A stretch of DNA of 64,000 nt from Geobacillus proteiniphilus. Lineage in GTDB: Bacteria; Bacillota; Bacilli; Bacillales; Anoxybacillaceae. The stretch covers positions 1 to 64,000 of the forward strand of contig NZ_MQMG01000007.1 of the NCBI RefSeq assembly GCF_001908025.1, read 5' to 3'. The notes beneath the pieces are model-generated. The model saw only the letters and a program-made list of their open reading frames with translations. It had not been told where the DNA came from and made no database searches. Position numbers and translations under genes: made by a program. Shown here piece after piece: positions 37,179-45,272 of the stretch (the first letter of the stretch is position 1; the number at the start of each line of letters is the position of its first letter).

Positions 37179-38297
37179 ATGAATGATTTTCACCCGTTCG
37201 GTTGGTACGCGGCGAAAATTGCCCCGCATTTGCCGAAAAAAGCGTTTCAACCTGTGAAGTCCCGCTTGTTTGGAGGTCTGGCTTATGTAGGGCTCGTCAT
37301 CACCGGCATCCTCGCTGTATCACTTTTTCATCTTCACCCGGTATGGAACCTCCTCATCTCTGTTGTGCTTGGTTTCAGTTTTGCCGCGTTAGGATTTTTA
37401 GGACATGAAATTTTGCACGGCACAGTCGTCAAAACGCCATGGCTGCGCGATCTTCTCGGAGCGATCGCCTTTTGGCCGCTTTGCACCGGTCCGAAGTTGT
37501 GGAGAAAATGGCATAACGCCAGCCACCATGTGCATACCCAGCATGAAGAAAAAGACCCGGACGCGTGGCCAAGCATGGAGAAATTAGCGAAAAGCCGCCT
37601 GCTCTCTTGGGTATATCGCATCCCGTTTCCGATTCGCGCTTTTTTCGCCTTTAGCTCCTTGTCCGTGATGTTTACCCTTCACTCGACCCGGATGCTGTTT
37701 TACTTTTTCAAAGACTTTCGCCGGAAGAACCGCGCGGTTGTCCTGTTTCAATTTTTCTTGCCGTGGGCGTCATGGCTCGGGCTGTTATGGCTGATCGGCT
37801 GGGAAAAGTGGGTTTTCGCCTTTTTGCTTCCGTTGCTTGTCGCCAACACGATCGTCATGAGCTATATCTCAACAAACCACCGGCTCAATCCGTTAGTGCC
37901 GGTCAACGATCCGTTGGCAAACAGCTTGTCCGTCACGGTGCCAAAGTGGGTGGATATCCTTCACTTCAACTTTTCGTACCATACCGAACATCATCTCTTT
38001 CCAGCGATGAGTTCGAAGTACTATCCGCTCGTGAAAACATACATCAAACGAATGTGGCCCGACCGCTACCATGAAATGCCGATGGGAAAAGCGTTGGCCG
38101 CCCTTTGGAAAACGCCGCGCGTCTACTACGAGCAACACGAGCTCATCGAGCCGAAGCAAGGCCATGTGTACGGCACGCTTGGCAATGGGTTGGATCCCGA
38201 CCGGATTGTGCATCGCGAGCTGGAAACAGAGAAACAGCCGCGCTCAGCCAAAAAACGGGCAAAAACAAAAAAAGCGGCGGGGCAAGGGAATTTGTAG
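37179..38297 (+). CDS. Membrane fatty acid desaturase
   Basis: 372 residues with paired membrane helices and the three histidine clusters of acyl-lipid desaturases: HEILH (about 76-80), HNASHHVHTQHE (about 112-123) and HTEHHLFP (about 268-275). It would introduce a double bond into membrane lipid acyl chains using di-iron and an electron donor. The C-terminal 35 residues are highly basic (KKRAKTKKAAGQ). ATG at 37179 lies after GAAAGGAG. No adjacent DesKR-type two-component system is present, so regulation is unknown. Confidence 0.88.
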   Translation: MNDFHPFGWYAAKIAPHLPKKAFQPVKSRLFGGLAYVGLVITGILAVSLFHLHPVWNLLISVVLGFSFAALGFLGHEILHGTVVKTPWLRDLLGAIAFWPLCTGPKLWRKWHNASHHVHTQHEEKDPDAWPSMEKLAKSRLLSWVYRIPFPIRAFFAFSSLSVMFTLHSTRMLFYFFKDFRRKNRAVVLFQFFLPWASWLGLLWLIGWEKWVFAFLLPLLVANTIVMSYISTNHRLNPLVPVNDPLANSLSVTVPKWVDILHFNFSYHTEHHLFPAMSSKYYPLVKTYIKRMWPDRYHEMPMGKALAALWKTPRVYYEQHELIEPKQGHVYGTLGNGLDPDRIVHRELETEKQPRSAKKRAKTKKAAGQGNL

Positions 38298-38429
38298 AAA
38301 GGATTGGTTTTGCAACAATCCGCCACCTATGTGGTTCTCCTTTTGGATCATCGATCAAGAAGCGGCGGAGAAGTGAAAAGAGCGCTTTTCTTTCTGCAAA
38401 CCTGCGTTTCCGTGTATGCACGCACAACC

Positions 38430-38464
38430 AAAAGGTGCCCCATCATTTGGGACACCTTTTTTCT
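38430..38464. terminator. Bidirectional terminator between desaturase and DUF302 gene
   Basis: AAAAGGTGCCCC and GGGACACCTTTTTT pair with one bulge around ATCATTT. It sits between two convergent genes. Confidence 0.75.
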
Positions 38465-38471
38465 TTGCCCA

Positions 38472-38855
38472 TCAGCGGCAGCGGTCGAGGCAAGCGGCCA
38501 GCCGCTTCTCGATGTCGGCCGCGATTTCCTTCAACGCCGGCTCGTTTATCATGCCAACGAGCATCGTCGGTTTCGGCATGCCGATTTTCGTGATCCCGTT
38601 TTCTTCGTAGACAACGATTTTACACGGCAAAAAATAACCGACTAAGAGATTTTCGTTTAACACCCGCGCCGCTTCTTGCGGGTTGCATACTTCTAAAATG
38701 ACCATCGGCGTGGAAAAATCGAGCCCTTTCTCTTGCAGCTTTTCGGTCACGCTGAACCGCCAGAGCACACCGAATCCTTCTTGTTTCAAGCTTTCTTCCA
38801 AACGCTCGATCGTTTCATTCATGCCCGTTGACACGTCAACCGTGTAATGGAACAT
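38472..38855 (-). CDS. DUF302 domain protein
   Basis: 127 residues matching DUF302 throughout: MNETIERLEESLKQEGFGVL near the N-terminus, VCNPQEAARVLNENLLVGYF and FLPCKIVVYEENGITKIGMP with the family cysteine. Small cytosolic proteins of this family often sit next to sulfur-oxidation or rhodanese genes, as here, but no activity is established. It lies about 150 bases downstream of the tauE gene end, on the same strand. Confidence 0.85.
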   Translation of the reverse strand: MFHYTVDVSTGMNETIERLEESLKQEGFGVLWRFSVTEKLQEKGLDFSTPMVILEVCNPQEAARVLNENLLVGYFLPCKIVVYEENGITKIGMPKPTMLVGMINEPALKEIAADIEKRLAACLDRCR

Positions 38856-39004
38856 CGCTCATTCTTCCCTTCGTTATGTTTTCCCGCTGTTTAGCATGCC
38901 CAAATGGATCGCGCACCATCACGCAGAAAACGGACAGCGAAACATGATCAGTTCCAGCATTCACATGCCTTTTCCCGTGACCCGTCGCCTTTCAAGCGCT
39001 TCGA

Positions 39005-39787
39005 TCATAAAATATCCACCCAAATTTTCACCGCCGTCGCCAAAATCAACACGGCAAGGATGACTTGCAGCACTTTCGTGTTCATTTTTTGCCCCGCTTT
39101 CGCCCCTAGCGGAGAGGCAAGCAAGCTCGCGACGACCATGATGAGAGCCGGAAGGTAATCGACTTGGCCGGTGGCGATTTTCCCGAACGTAGAACCAATG
39201 GAGGAAATGAACGTAATGGCCAAAGACGTGGCGATCGTCATTCGCGTCGGGATTTTCAGGACAACGAGCATGACCGGCACAAGCAAAAACGCCCCCGCCG
39301 CCCCGACGATGCCGGACCCGACGCCGATCAGAAACGCCAAGGCGGCCGCCACCCCTTTGTTGAACGTCACTTGGTCAAGCGGAATGTCATCGATCCCTTT
39401 TTTCGGCACAAACATCATGACCGCCGCCAATGCCGCCAAGATGCCGTAAACGACGTTAATCGTTCCCTCGCTCATCAGCTTCGAGCCATAGCCGCCGACA
39501 AAACTGCCGACAAGAATGCTCACGCCCATATAGAGAATGAGCGATTTGTTCAAATAGCCGCTTTTTCGATACGCCCACACGCCGCCGATCGTGGCGAAAA
39601 ACACTTGCACCGCGCTGATTCCCGACACTTCATGAGCGCTGAACGCCGTCAGCCCAAACAACGGCGGAAGATACAAAAGCATTGGATATTTAATAATCGA
39701 CCCGCCGATCCCAACCATCCCAGAAATAAATGAACCGACAAAGCCGATTAAAAAGATGACAATGAGAAACGCGAGCGAAACATCCAT
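39005..39787 (-). CDS. tauE: TauE/SafE family sulfite or sulfoacetate exporter
   Basis: 260 residues with about eight membrane helices and TauE signatures ([20 protein letters not shown]-like N-terminus, [20 protein letters not shown] in the middle, [20 protein letters not shown] near the end). In cst-type operons this protein exports sulfite or thiosulfate formed by persulfide oxidation. ATG at 39787 follows GGGAGGGATGG. It begins 68 bases after the persulfide dioxygenase gene and belongs to the same unit. Confidence 0.88.
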   Translation of the reverse strand: MDVSLAFLIVIFLIGFVGSFISGMVGIGGSIIKYPMLLYLPPLFGLTAFSAHEVSGISAVQVFFATIGGVWAYRKSGYLNKSLILYMGVSILVGSFVGGYGSKLMSEGTINVVYGILAALAAVMMFVPKKGIDDIPLDQVTFNKGVAAALAFLIGVGSGIVGAAGAFLLVPVMLVVLKIPTRMTIATSLAITFISSIGSTFGKIATGQVDYLPALIMVVASLLASPLGAKAGQKMNTKVLQVILAVLILATAVKIWVDIL

Positions 39788-39855
39788 CGGCCATCCCTCC
39801 CTTTTGTTTTCAAAAAGGACGGGGCGCTCCCCGTCCCTTACCAATTTGTATCACT

Positions 39856-40992
39856 TTAAGCATGGGTATGATGCAATGCACAGCGGTTCGGGCCGATCTC
39901 AAGCTCCCGCTGCGTTTCGATATCCACGGTTTTGAGCCCGCGGTTGATGGCGACAATGTCTTCAAAGTTCGGCGGTGTTTCGGTATTGGCGCTTTGGATG
40001 ACAAGATCGATAAATTCGTCTTTTGGTTTGTTTTGCATCATCTCATTGCGGGCGCGGATGCGGCCTAACGTATCGCCGACATACCCCTCCGCATTGATTT
40101 CTTCATCTAAATCAGCGTAGTGAGCCGGCAAGACGATCACATCATCAGCCATGGCCGCGACTTTTTCGTACACGGTGTCATACAAATCCGCCGCCCATTC
40201 CGCCACCTTGCCGCCGAGGTCCGGCCGCCCGAGACCGCCGACAAAGATGGTGTCGCCGGAGAACAGCCATTTGCCGTTGACAAAGAACGAGACGCTGCCT
40301 GGCGTATGCCCCGGTGTTTTCACTGCCAACACTTCCAAATGCACGTTTTCGAAGTCGATCGTTTCATGTTGCTCGAGCGGCTCGAAATCAAACACCGCTC
40401 CCTCGCTTTTCATCAAGTAGTACGCCGCCCCGGTCCGCTCGGCCAGCGCCTTGCCTCCGGAAAGATGGTCGGCATGCAAGTGTGAGTCCACGATATGCGT
40501 GATCTTTACCCCTTCTTGTTGGGCTGCTTGTTCGTACACATCGATAAACCGCAGCGGATCGACGACAAGCGCTTCGCTTCCCGAGATGACCATATACGAC
40601 AGGCATCCTTTGCCGACGCGGATGAATTGGTAAATTTTCAATTGATCATCTTCGTATACTTTGGCTTGATGGAGATGCTCGCTCCACGCCTGCATCCCGC
40701 CAGCGAGCGTATAAACGTTGTCAAACCCGGCTTCCGCCAGCTGTTCGGCGACAAACGCCGCCGATCCTCCTTTGGCGCACACCACGACGATGTCTTTGTC
40801 TTTCGGAAGACGGCCGACAATCGAGTCAACCCCATCGATCAACTCAAAATACGGAACGTTCAAATAGGCAAAGTTTTCCCCTTCGATTTTCCAATCGCGA
40901 AAATCGCTTTCGTTGCGGACGTCCAAGATGAACAGCGGTTCTTTGTTTAACACCTTTTCCGTCATTTGTTGCACGGTCATTTCTTTCACCAT
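39856..40992 (-). CDS. Rhodanese-persulfide dioxygenase fusion (CstB/YrkH-like)
   Basis: 378 residues. Residues about 1-105 form a rhodanese domain (LFILDVRNESDFRDWKIEGE; active-site loop VVCAKGGSAAFVAEQL with Cys). Residues about 125-345 form a metallo-beta-lactamase-fold persulfide dioxygenase with HLHADHLSGG, KTPGHTPGSVSFF, FSGDTIFVGGLGRPDLGG and LPAHYADL. It ends in the family tail [15 protein letters not shown]. It would oxidise glutathione- or bacillithiol-like persulfides to sulfite and exchange sulfane sulfur. ATG at 40992 follows AGGGGG. In S. aureus CstB the rhodanese part is C-terminal, so the order here is reversed (YrkH-like). Confidence 0.9.
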   Translation of the reverse strand: MVKEMTVQQMTEKVLNKEPLFILDVRNESDFRDWKIEGENFAYLNVPYFELIDGVDSIVGRLPKDKDIVVVCAKGGSAAFVAEQLAEAGFDNVYTLAGGMQAWSEHLHQAKVYEDDQLKIYQFIRVGKGCLSYMVISGSEALVVDPLRFIDVYEQAAQQEGVKITHIVDSHLHADHLSGGKALAERTGAAYYLMKSEGAVFDFEPLEQHETIDFENVHLEVLAVKTPGHTPGSVSFFVNGKWLFSGDTIFVGGLGRPDLGGKVAEWAADLYDTVYEKVAAMADDVIVLPAHYADLDEEINAEGYVGDTLGRIRARNEMMQNKPKDEFIDLVIQSANTETPPNFEDIVAINRGLKTVDIETQRELEIGPNRCALHHTHA

Positions 40993-40998
40993 ATTAAC

Positions 40999-41015
40999 AT
41001 ACCCCCTAATGTATA
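40999..41015. promoter_or_regulatory. Possible CstR operator upstream of the persulfide dioxygenase gene
   Basis: ATACCCCCTAATGTAT, a partial GC-tract palindrome. It overlaps the AGGGGG ribosome binding site, so the match may be partly coincidental. Confidence 0.35.
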
Positions 41016-41041
41016 TTTGATTGTTTAAAAAGGCCGCTCCA

Positions 41042-41611
41042 TTACGATTGAGCGGAATCGAGCGGCCCGTTCCATTGCGACATGCCGGGAACGACGTTTC
41101 GCACACGGTCAAATCCTTTTTCGGCCAGCTTTTGCGCGGCCAAATCGCTCCGTGTCCCTGTGCGGCACACGACGTAAATCGTTTTGTCTTTCGGAAGTTC
41201 CTCCATCCGGCGATCGAGCTCTCCAAGCGGAATCGAAACGGCGCCCGGAATATGGCCAAACGCATACTCCGCTGGTTCGCGGACATCCAAGACAAACGAA
41301 TTAGGATCGTCCAGTTTTTCTTGCAATTCTTCATTCGATACGACATGAGGAAATGCCGTTTCTTTGCGTGCTTCATTTTCCGTTGCCTTGCGGATATAAT
41401 GTTTCAAAATCCCATTTTCTTCAATTGTTCCTAAATATTGATGCCCTGTGCTTTCCGCCCATGCTTTGATATCGGCTTTGGACCCCTTATCCGTCGCCTG
41501 CACTTCCAACACTTGGCCCGGCTCCAATTCGTTGATCGCCTTTTTCGTGCGGACGATCGGCATCGGGCAGGACAATCCTTTAGCATCTACGGTCATATCG
41601 ACTTTGATCAT
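41042..41611 (-). CDS. TusA-rhodanese fusion sulfurtransferase (CstA-like)
   Basis: 189 residues. Residues 1-75 are a TusA domain with the CPMP motif (DAKGLSCPMPIVRTKKAI, Cys about 15). Residues about 90-185 are a rhodanese domain (FVLDVREPAEYAFGHIPGAV; active-site loop YVVCRTGTRSDLA). It shuttles sulfane sulfur between carriers, as CstA does in staphylococcal cst operons. It lies 50 bases upstream of the dioxygenase gene in the same orientation. Confidence 0.9.
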   Translation of the reverse strand: MIKVDMTVDAKGLSCPMPIVRTKKAINELEPGQVLEVQATDKGSKADIKAWAESTGHQYLGTIEENGILKHYIRKATENEARKETAFPHVVSNEELQEKLDDPNSFVLDVREPAEYAFGHIPGAVSIPLGELDRRMEELPKDKTIYVVCRTGTRSDLAAQKLAEKGFDRVRNVVPGMSQWNGPLDSAQS

Positions 41612-41674
41612 TGGTTGATTCCCCCCTTGATTGTTTATTCGACAGGCCCTTCCCAGGCCAACGACTCCCTCATT

Positions 41675-42157
41675 TTAAATGAATAAGTTCACATTTCCTT
41701 CCGACGCATCCGCCAAATACGCGGCGACGCCGGCAAACTCAATGCCGTCGATCAATTCTTCCGGCTTCAGTCCAAGCAAATCGACCGTCATTTGGCAGGC
41801 GACGAGTTTTATACCTTGCTCTTTCGCCATCTCGATCAACTGCGGAAGCGGCATGGCGTTATGTTTCTTGATCACCTTTTTGATCAACTTTGGGCCGATG
41901 CCGGCAAAATTCATGCGCGACAGCCCCATGCGGTCCGCGCCGCGCGGCATCATCTTCGCAAACATCTTTTCGAGAAATCCTTTTTGCACCGGAACCGGCG
42001 CCTCTTTCCGCAAGGCGTTCAGCCCCCAGAACGTATGAAAAATCGTCACGTCATGGTCGTATGCCGCGGCGCCGTTGGCGATGATGTAGGCCGCCATCGC
42101 CTTGTCATAGTCGCCGCTGAACAAAATGATCGTCGTCTTTTTCTTCGGCTGTGTCAT
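41675..42157 (-). CDS. DsrE/DsrF-like (DsrE2) sulfur carrier protein
   Basis: 160 residues. DsrE2 features: TTIILFSGDYDKAMAAYIIA, HDVTIFHTFWGLNALRK and the conserved cysteine in IKLVACQMTVDLLGL (about residue 125). A membrane-proximal helix-rich middle (GFLEKMFAKMMPRGADRMGL) is typical. Such proteins accept and pass sulfur with TusA and rhodaneses. It has its own palindrome upstream at 42177. Confidence 0.88.
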   Translation of the reverse strand: MTQPKKKTTIILFSGDYDKAMAAYIIANGAAAYDHDVTIFHTFWGLNALRKEAPVPVQKGFLEKMFAKMMPRGADRMGLSRMNFAGIGPKLIKKVIKKHNAMPLPQLIEMAKEQGIKLVACQMTVDLLGLKPEELIDGIEFAGVAAYLADASEGNVNLFI

Positions 42158-42176
42158 CTGGCCGCCTCCTTTCTAT

Positions 42177-42192
42177 ATACCTACACAGGTAT
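42177..42192. promoter_or_regulatory. Putative CstR operator upstream of dsrE2
   Basis: ATACCTACACAGGTAT: five-base arms ATACC/GGTAT around six bases, 20 bases upstream of the dsrE2 start. Confidence 0.5.
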
Positions 42193-42207
42193 AAGAAAGA
42201 CCGGAAA

Positions 42208-42435
42208 TTATCCTTTTTGAATCCAGAACGTCAACACACCGTTTTCCTCTTTCATATCAATAACCGTATGCCCGCTTGTTTTCGCCCATGCCGGCAAATC
42301 GTTTTTCGCCCCTTTATCGGTCGTTTGCACCTCCAGCACTTGTCCCGATTCCAATTCGTCCATCGCCTTTTTGGCTCTCACCACCGGCATCGGGCAGGCA
42401 AGTCCTTTGGCATCCAATACTTTCGCTACGTTCAT
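42208..42435 (-). CDS. TusA family sulfur carrier
   Basis: 75 residues, a stand-alone TusA with the active Cys in DAKGLACPMPVVRAKKAM (about residue 14). Close in sequence to the TusA half of the downstream fusion (QVLEVQTTDKGAKND), suggesting duplication. ATG at 42435 has AAGGAGGTTATCAC upstream and a palindrome at 42474. Confidence 0.92.
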   Translation of the reverse strand: MNVAKVLDAKGLACPMPVVRAKKAMDELESGQVLEVQTTDKGAKNDLPAWAKTSGHTVIDMKEENGVLTFWIQKG

Positions 42436-42473
42436 TGTGATAACCTCCTTGACATCATATGTTTTATTACCAT

Positions 42474-42488
42474 TACCCCTATGGGTAT
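42474..42488. promoter_or_regulatory. Putative CstR operator upstream of tusA
   Basis: TACCCCTATGGGTAT, nearly identical to the site before ccdA (TACCCCTACGGGTAT). It lies 39 bases from the tusA start. Confidence 0.65.
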
Positions 42489-42546
42489 ATTACTACAAGA
42501 AAAAGAACGTTGTCAACACGTTTTTCTCTTGCTGTTGACCAACGGG

Positions 42547-42807
42547 TTATCGGCTTTTTACCAATAGTTCAACTGCTTCTTTGACAAGGTCGTCTGTGTT
42601 CTCTCCTTTTTGCATGCTTTCACGCAGACAGTGCTCTAAATTCGTGCTGACGATCACGGCAATGGCGCGGTCAATGGCATTGCGCGCCGCTGAAAGCTGA
42701 GAAACGACGCTCTTGCAGTCCTTCCCTTGTTCCATCATGCCAAGAACGCCTTTAATTTGTCCTTCAATCCGTTTTAAGCGGTTTTTGATTTCTTTATTGT
42801 ATTCCAT
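42547..42807 (-). CDS. cstR: CsoR/CstR-family persulfide-responsive repressor
   Basis: 86 residues, all-helical CsoR/RcnR/FrmR family (EIKNRLKRIEGQIKGVLGMM). Two cysteines are present: GKDCKSVVSQL (about 31) and TNLEHCLRES (about 60). In copper-sensing CsoR a histidine lies four positions before the second Cys; here that position is Asn. This fits CstR, which senses persulfide through Cys-Cys chemistry rather than copper. ATG at 42807 follows AAAGGGGG. It overlaps the upstream rhodanese-like gene by 34 bases and sits among sulfur genes with GC-tract palindromes. Confidence 0.88.
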   Translation of the reverse strand: MEYNKEIKNRLKRIEGQIKGVLGMMEQGKDCKSVVSQLSAARNAIDRAIAVIVSTNLEHCLRESMQKGENTDDLVKEAVELLVKSR

Positions 42808-43166
42808 TGGTCCATTCGCCCCCTTTCTCGGCAGTCGCAAGCGGCGATCGAATAGCTTTTCACCTCATAGCCATAGCGGCGCAACAGCCGGATGCCGACG
42901 TTTTTTTCGATGGCATCTTGGGCAATGATATGAAGCGGCTTTCGCGGGATATGCCGAACATGCCGTTTCAAATACGCCACCGGAATATGCAACGCTTGGC
43001 CAAATATGGGGCCATTGCTTTCATTATAATCGCGCAAGTCGACAAGAAGCAAGCCGTCCGGCACCTCTCCTACCGGAAGGCACGGAATATTTTTCACAGG
43101 ATAGTAGCGTCGGTACAACGCAACGCTCAAAAGAAAAAGAAAGAATAACAAACTACTGCCTGTCAA
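42774..43166 (-). CDS. Membrane-anchored rhodanese-like protein lacking the catalytic cysteine
   Basis: 130 residues: an N-terminal membrane helix (SSLLFFLFLLSVALYRRYYP) and a rhodanese fold (LPVGEVPDGLLLVDLRDYNE, PIFGQALHIPVAYLKRHVRH). At the usual active-site loop it reads PLHIIAQDAIEKNVG, with no Cys, so sulfur transfer in the usual way is unlikely. A CDCRE motif near the C-terminus could bind something else. TTG at 43166 follows GAGGGGGTG and removes an unlikely upstream extension. It overlaps cstR, suggesting joint control. Confidence 0.75.
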   Translation of the reverse strand: MTGSSLLFFLFLLSVALYRRYYPVKNIPCLPVGEVPDGLLLVDLRDYNESNGPIFGQALHIPVAYLKRHVRHIPRKPLHIIAQDAIEKNVGIRLLRRYGYEVKSYSIAACDCRERGRMDQWNTIKKSKTA

Positions 43167-43204
43167 CGGTTCACCCCCTCTGCTTCTCCTATGCACGATC
43201 ATTA

Positions 43205-43222
43205 TATACCCTGTGCAGTATA
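43205..43222. promoter_or_regulatory. Putative CstR operator upstream of the rhodanese-cstR unit
   Basis: TATACCCTGTGCAGTATA: arms TATAC/GTATA, 39 bases before the TTG start, the same distance as at tusA. Suggests autoregulation of cstR. Confidence 0.5.
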
Positions 43223-43255
43223 ATGACAACAAGAATCATTTCCCTGAACAATCGG

Positions 43256-43825
43256 CTATTTCCAGCGAATCAACAGACCATAGACAGCCGGGTGAAAACG
43301 GACCAATTCCACATCACTCGCCTTTTGTTTCACATAGGAAAGCAGTTCATCCGACGGAATCCGCTCATGAAGCGGCGGCCCCATTTCGCTTTCAACCGCT
43401 TCCCATTCAATGAAAAGAAATCGTCCATTCGGCTTCATCACGCGGCGAATCTCGTCGACGACAGCGTCTTTTTGTTCCACTTCATGAAAGACAAACGCCA
43501 TGATTCCTTTATCCATCGAATGAGAAAGCAAGGCGGTTGAAGCGACATCCGCCACCTGATATTCAATGTTGGTTATCGAAAACTGCTGCGCCCGTTTTTT
43601 TAATAACTGGATCATTTCCGGCTGCACATCGACCGCGTATACTTTTCCATTTGTCGCCTGCGCGAGAGGAATCGTAAAATAGCCATTCCCGGCGCCAAGA
43701 TCAACGACCGTGTCATCCGGTTTCACGGACAACATCGAAATCGCCTGTTGCGGGTCGATCCACTCTTTGCGCTTCGGGTCGAGCAGTCGATCAGCGTGTT
43801 CATAATGAAAACGATGCCCTGTCAT
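43256..43825 (-). CDS. Class I SAM-dependent methyltransferase
   Basis: 189 residues, Rossmann-like. Motif I is DDTVVDLGAGNGYFTIPLAQ (about 40-58), followed by VYAVDVQPEMIQLLKKRA and the acidic loop YQVADVAS. The tail RRVMKPNGRFLFIEWEAVES is typical of small-molecule methyltransferases. ATG at 43825 follows GGAGGGGACAGG. The substrate is unknown; some cst-like clusters carry such enzymes, possibly acting on thiols, but that is inference. Confidence 0.85.
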   Translation of the reverse strand: MTGHRFHYEHADRLLDPKRKEWIDPQQAISMLSVKPDDTVVDLGAGNGYFTIPLAQATNGKVYAVDVQPEMIQLLKKRAQQFSITNIEYQVADVASTALLSHSMDKGIMAFVFHEVEQKDAVVDEIRRVMKPNGRFLFIEWEAVESEMGPPLHERIPSDELLSYVKQKASDVELVRFHPAVYGLLIRWK

Positions 43826-43934
43826 CCTGTCCCCTCCTATTCGACAACTTGTATTCGTTATTGTATTCTTTTTATCGGTTTCCAAACGACTCACATCAAC
43901 CAGTCGACACGCCCATTATGAGTCTGAAACATGA

Positions 43935-43968
43935 AAAGGGCCGGCATCGGAAAACGCCGGCTTCTTTT
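43935..43968 (-). terminator. Terminator of the rhodanese/dsrE unit
   Basis: Minus strand GCCGGC, ten-base loop, GCCGGC followed by CCTTTTC. Moderate T run. Confidence 0.55.
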
Positions 43969-43970
43969 CC

Positions 43971-44045
43971 CTACCGAACGGCGCAACGGTTTGGGCCGAT
44001 TTCCATCTCCCGTTGTTCGTCTTCTGTCGGATGCAGTTTCCCCAT
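43971..44045 (-). pseudogene. C-terminal tail scrap of a second persulfide dioxygenase
   Basis: A 24-codon frame reads [20 protein letters not shown] then RCAVR. It matches the extreme C-terminus of the dioxygenase at 39856 ([15 protein letters not shown]). It lies directly after the truncated rhodanese gene at 44065, so an internal deletion removed the metallo-beta-lactamase domain. Confidence 0.7.
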
Positions 44046-44064
44046 ATTCGTCTGCCGGATTTCC

Positions 44065-44400
44065 TTATAAGCATTCGGCTGCGGAGCAAGTTTTCATGCC
44101 GCCTTCAATCGAATAAACGTCCGTATAGCCCGCCGCTTCCAACTGCTCTGCCACAAACTCCGACGAGCCGCCCTTCGCACAAACGGCATAAATCGTTTTG
44201 CTTTTGTCTTTCGGCAAACGGTCCAAATACGGTTCGATACCGTCCAACACGTCAAAATACGGAATATTGACGACCTCAACGCCTTTGCCTTCGATCCGCC
44301 AATCGGCAAAATCTTCAGGGTTGCGGGCGTCTACAATAAACAACTCTTCACCGCGCATGATTTGATTGGCGATTTCTTTGACCGAAATCGTTTTTGCCAA
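44065..44400 (-). CDS. Single-domain rhodanese, remnant of a rhodanese-dioxygenase gene
   Basis: 111 residues: [40 protein letters not shown] and the active-site loop [17 protein letters not shown] with Cys. It is close to the N-terminal rhodanese half of the gene at 39856 and ends in an unrelated seven-residue tail (CSAAECL). The dioxygenase C-terminal tail follows in the next 100 bases. The rhodanese domain itself is intact and may be active. The start is TTG at 44400 with AGGGGCTGGG upstream. Confidence 0.82.
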   Translation of the reverse strand: MAKTISVKEIANQIMRGEELFIVDARNPEDFADWRIEGKGVEVVNIPYFDVLDGIEPYLDRLPKDKSKTIYAVCAKGGSSEFVAEQLEAAGYTDVYSIEGGMKTCSAAECL

Positions 44401-44446
44401 CCATACCCAGCCCCTACGTCATCGCTCTATCATTCACATGTGATTT

Positions 44447-44692
44447 TCAGCGATGATTCGCTTCGTTCCATAACGCCATAATCGTTTCCGGGTCATACCC
44501 GAGCACCCAGCGGCCGTTAATTTCGATTTGCGGCACGCCCATTTGCCCGGTCGTTTCCACCAGTCTCCGCGCCGCTTCCGGATTGAGCTCGACATTCACT
44601 TCCTTGAATGGAATCCCTTGGGCGCGCAAAAAGTTTTTCGCCATTACACAATATGGGCATGTAGTGGTTGTATAAACGGTGACTTGCGCCAT
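44447..44692 (-). CDS. Glutaredoxin-like thiol reductase
   Basis: 81 residues with active site TTTCPYCVMAKNFL (CPYC at about 12-15), the cis-proline region MGVPQIEINGRWVLGYD and a glutaredoxin/NrdH length. Likely a small cytosolic disulfide or persulfide reductase. ATG at 44692 follows GGAGGAAGGAGAAT. It lies between dsrE and the rhodanese gene in the sulfur cluster. Confidence 0.9.
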   Translation of the reverse strand: MAQVTVYTTTTCPYCVMAKNFLRAQGIPFKEVNVELNPEAARRLVETTGQMGVPQIEINGRWVLGYDPETIMALWNEANHR

Positions 44693-44715
44693 ATTCTCCT
44701 TCCTCCTCTCCCTCA

Positions 44716-45105
44716 TTAGAAGGCCAATGTAATGTCCGCGTCTTTCGCGAACTGCAGGAACGTCGCCGCCCCCGCCACTTCAATGCCATCAACGAATTGG
44801 TCTTTGTCCAACCCCATGACGTCCATGGTCATTTGGCAAGCGATCAGCTTCACACCCATCCCTTGCGCCATTTGAAGCAATTCTGCAATCGATGGAACGT
44901 TCGCTTTTTGGAACCCTTGTTGAAAATGTTCTTTCCCTTCAGGAATCGGCAATTGTTTGTGCGCTTCTTTGTGGATGAGATTCAACCCTTCAAACGTGAA
45001 AAACACGCCGACTTCTGCGTCTGCCGCCGCAGCGGCTGTCGCGATGTTGAACACCTTGTACGCATCAAACAACCCGCCGTTTGCCGCAATGATCGCTACT
45101 TTCAT
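44716..45105 (-). CDS. DsrE family sulfur-relay protein
   Basis: 129 residues (VAIIAANGGLFDAYKVFNIA; GVFFTFEGLNLIHKEAHKQL; conserved Cys in VKLIACQMTMDVMGLDKD). A second DsrE-type carrier, related to the one at 41675. ATG at 45105 follows AAGGAGG. A palindrome lies upstream at 45143, and an inverted repeat at 45181-45198. Confidence 0.88.
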   Translation of the reverse strand: MKVAIIAANGGLFDAYKVFNIATAAAAADAEVGVFFTFEGLNLIHKEAHKQLPIPEGKEHFQQGFQKANVPSIAELLQMAQGMGVKLIACQMTMDVMGLDKDQFVDGIEVAGAATFLQFAKDADITLAF

Positions 45106-45142
45106 CGAGATAACCTCCTTATGTTTTTTGTTATTATGTTTG

Positions 45143-45158
45143 ATACCTATCCCGGTTT
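45143..45158. promoter_or_regulatory. Possible CstR operator upstream of dsrE
   Basis: ATACCTATCCCGGTTT: left arm ATACC intact, right arm GGTTT imperfect. It lies 38 bases before the start, matching other sites in position. Confidence 0.4.
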
Positions 45159-45180
45159 TATACACGTACATGCGTTGTAT

Positions 45181-45198
45181 ACACATACGTGTATGTGT
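45181..45198. repeat. Perfect 8-base inverted repeat in the dsrE promoter region
   Basis: ACACATAC, GT, GTATGTGT. It lies in an alternating purine-pyrimidine tract between a candidate TTGTAA and TATACA on the minus strand, so it could be a second operator. Confidence 0.5.
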
Positions 45199-45272
45199 AT
45201 TACAATCCCTATGTTATCGAATCGCTTTCCTTTTGTCAACAAAAAAGAAAAAATGGCGAGAAAGTGCCGCTG

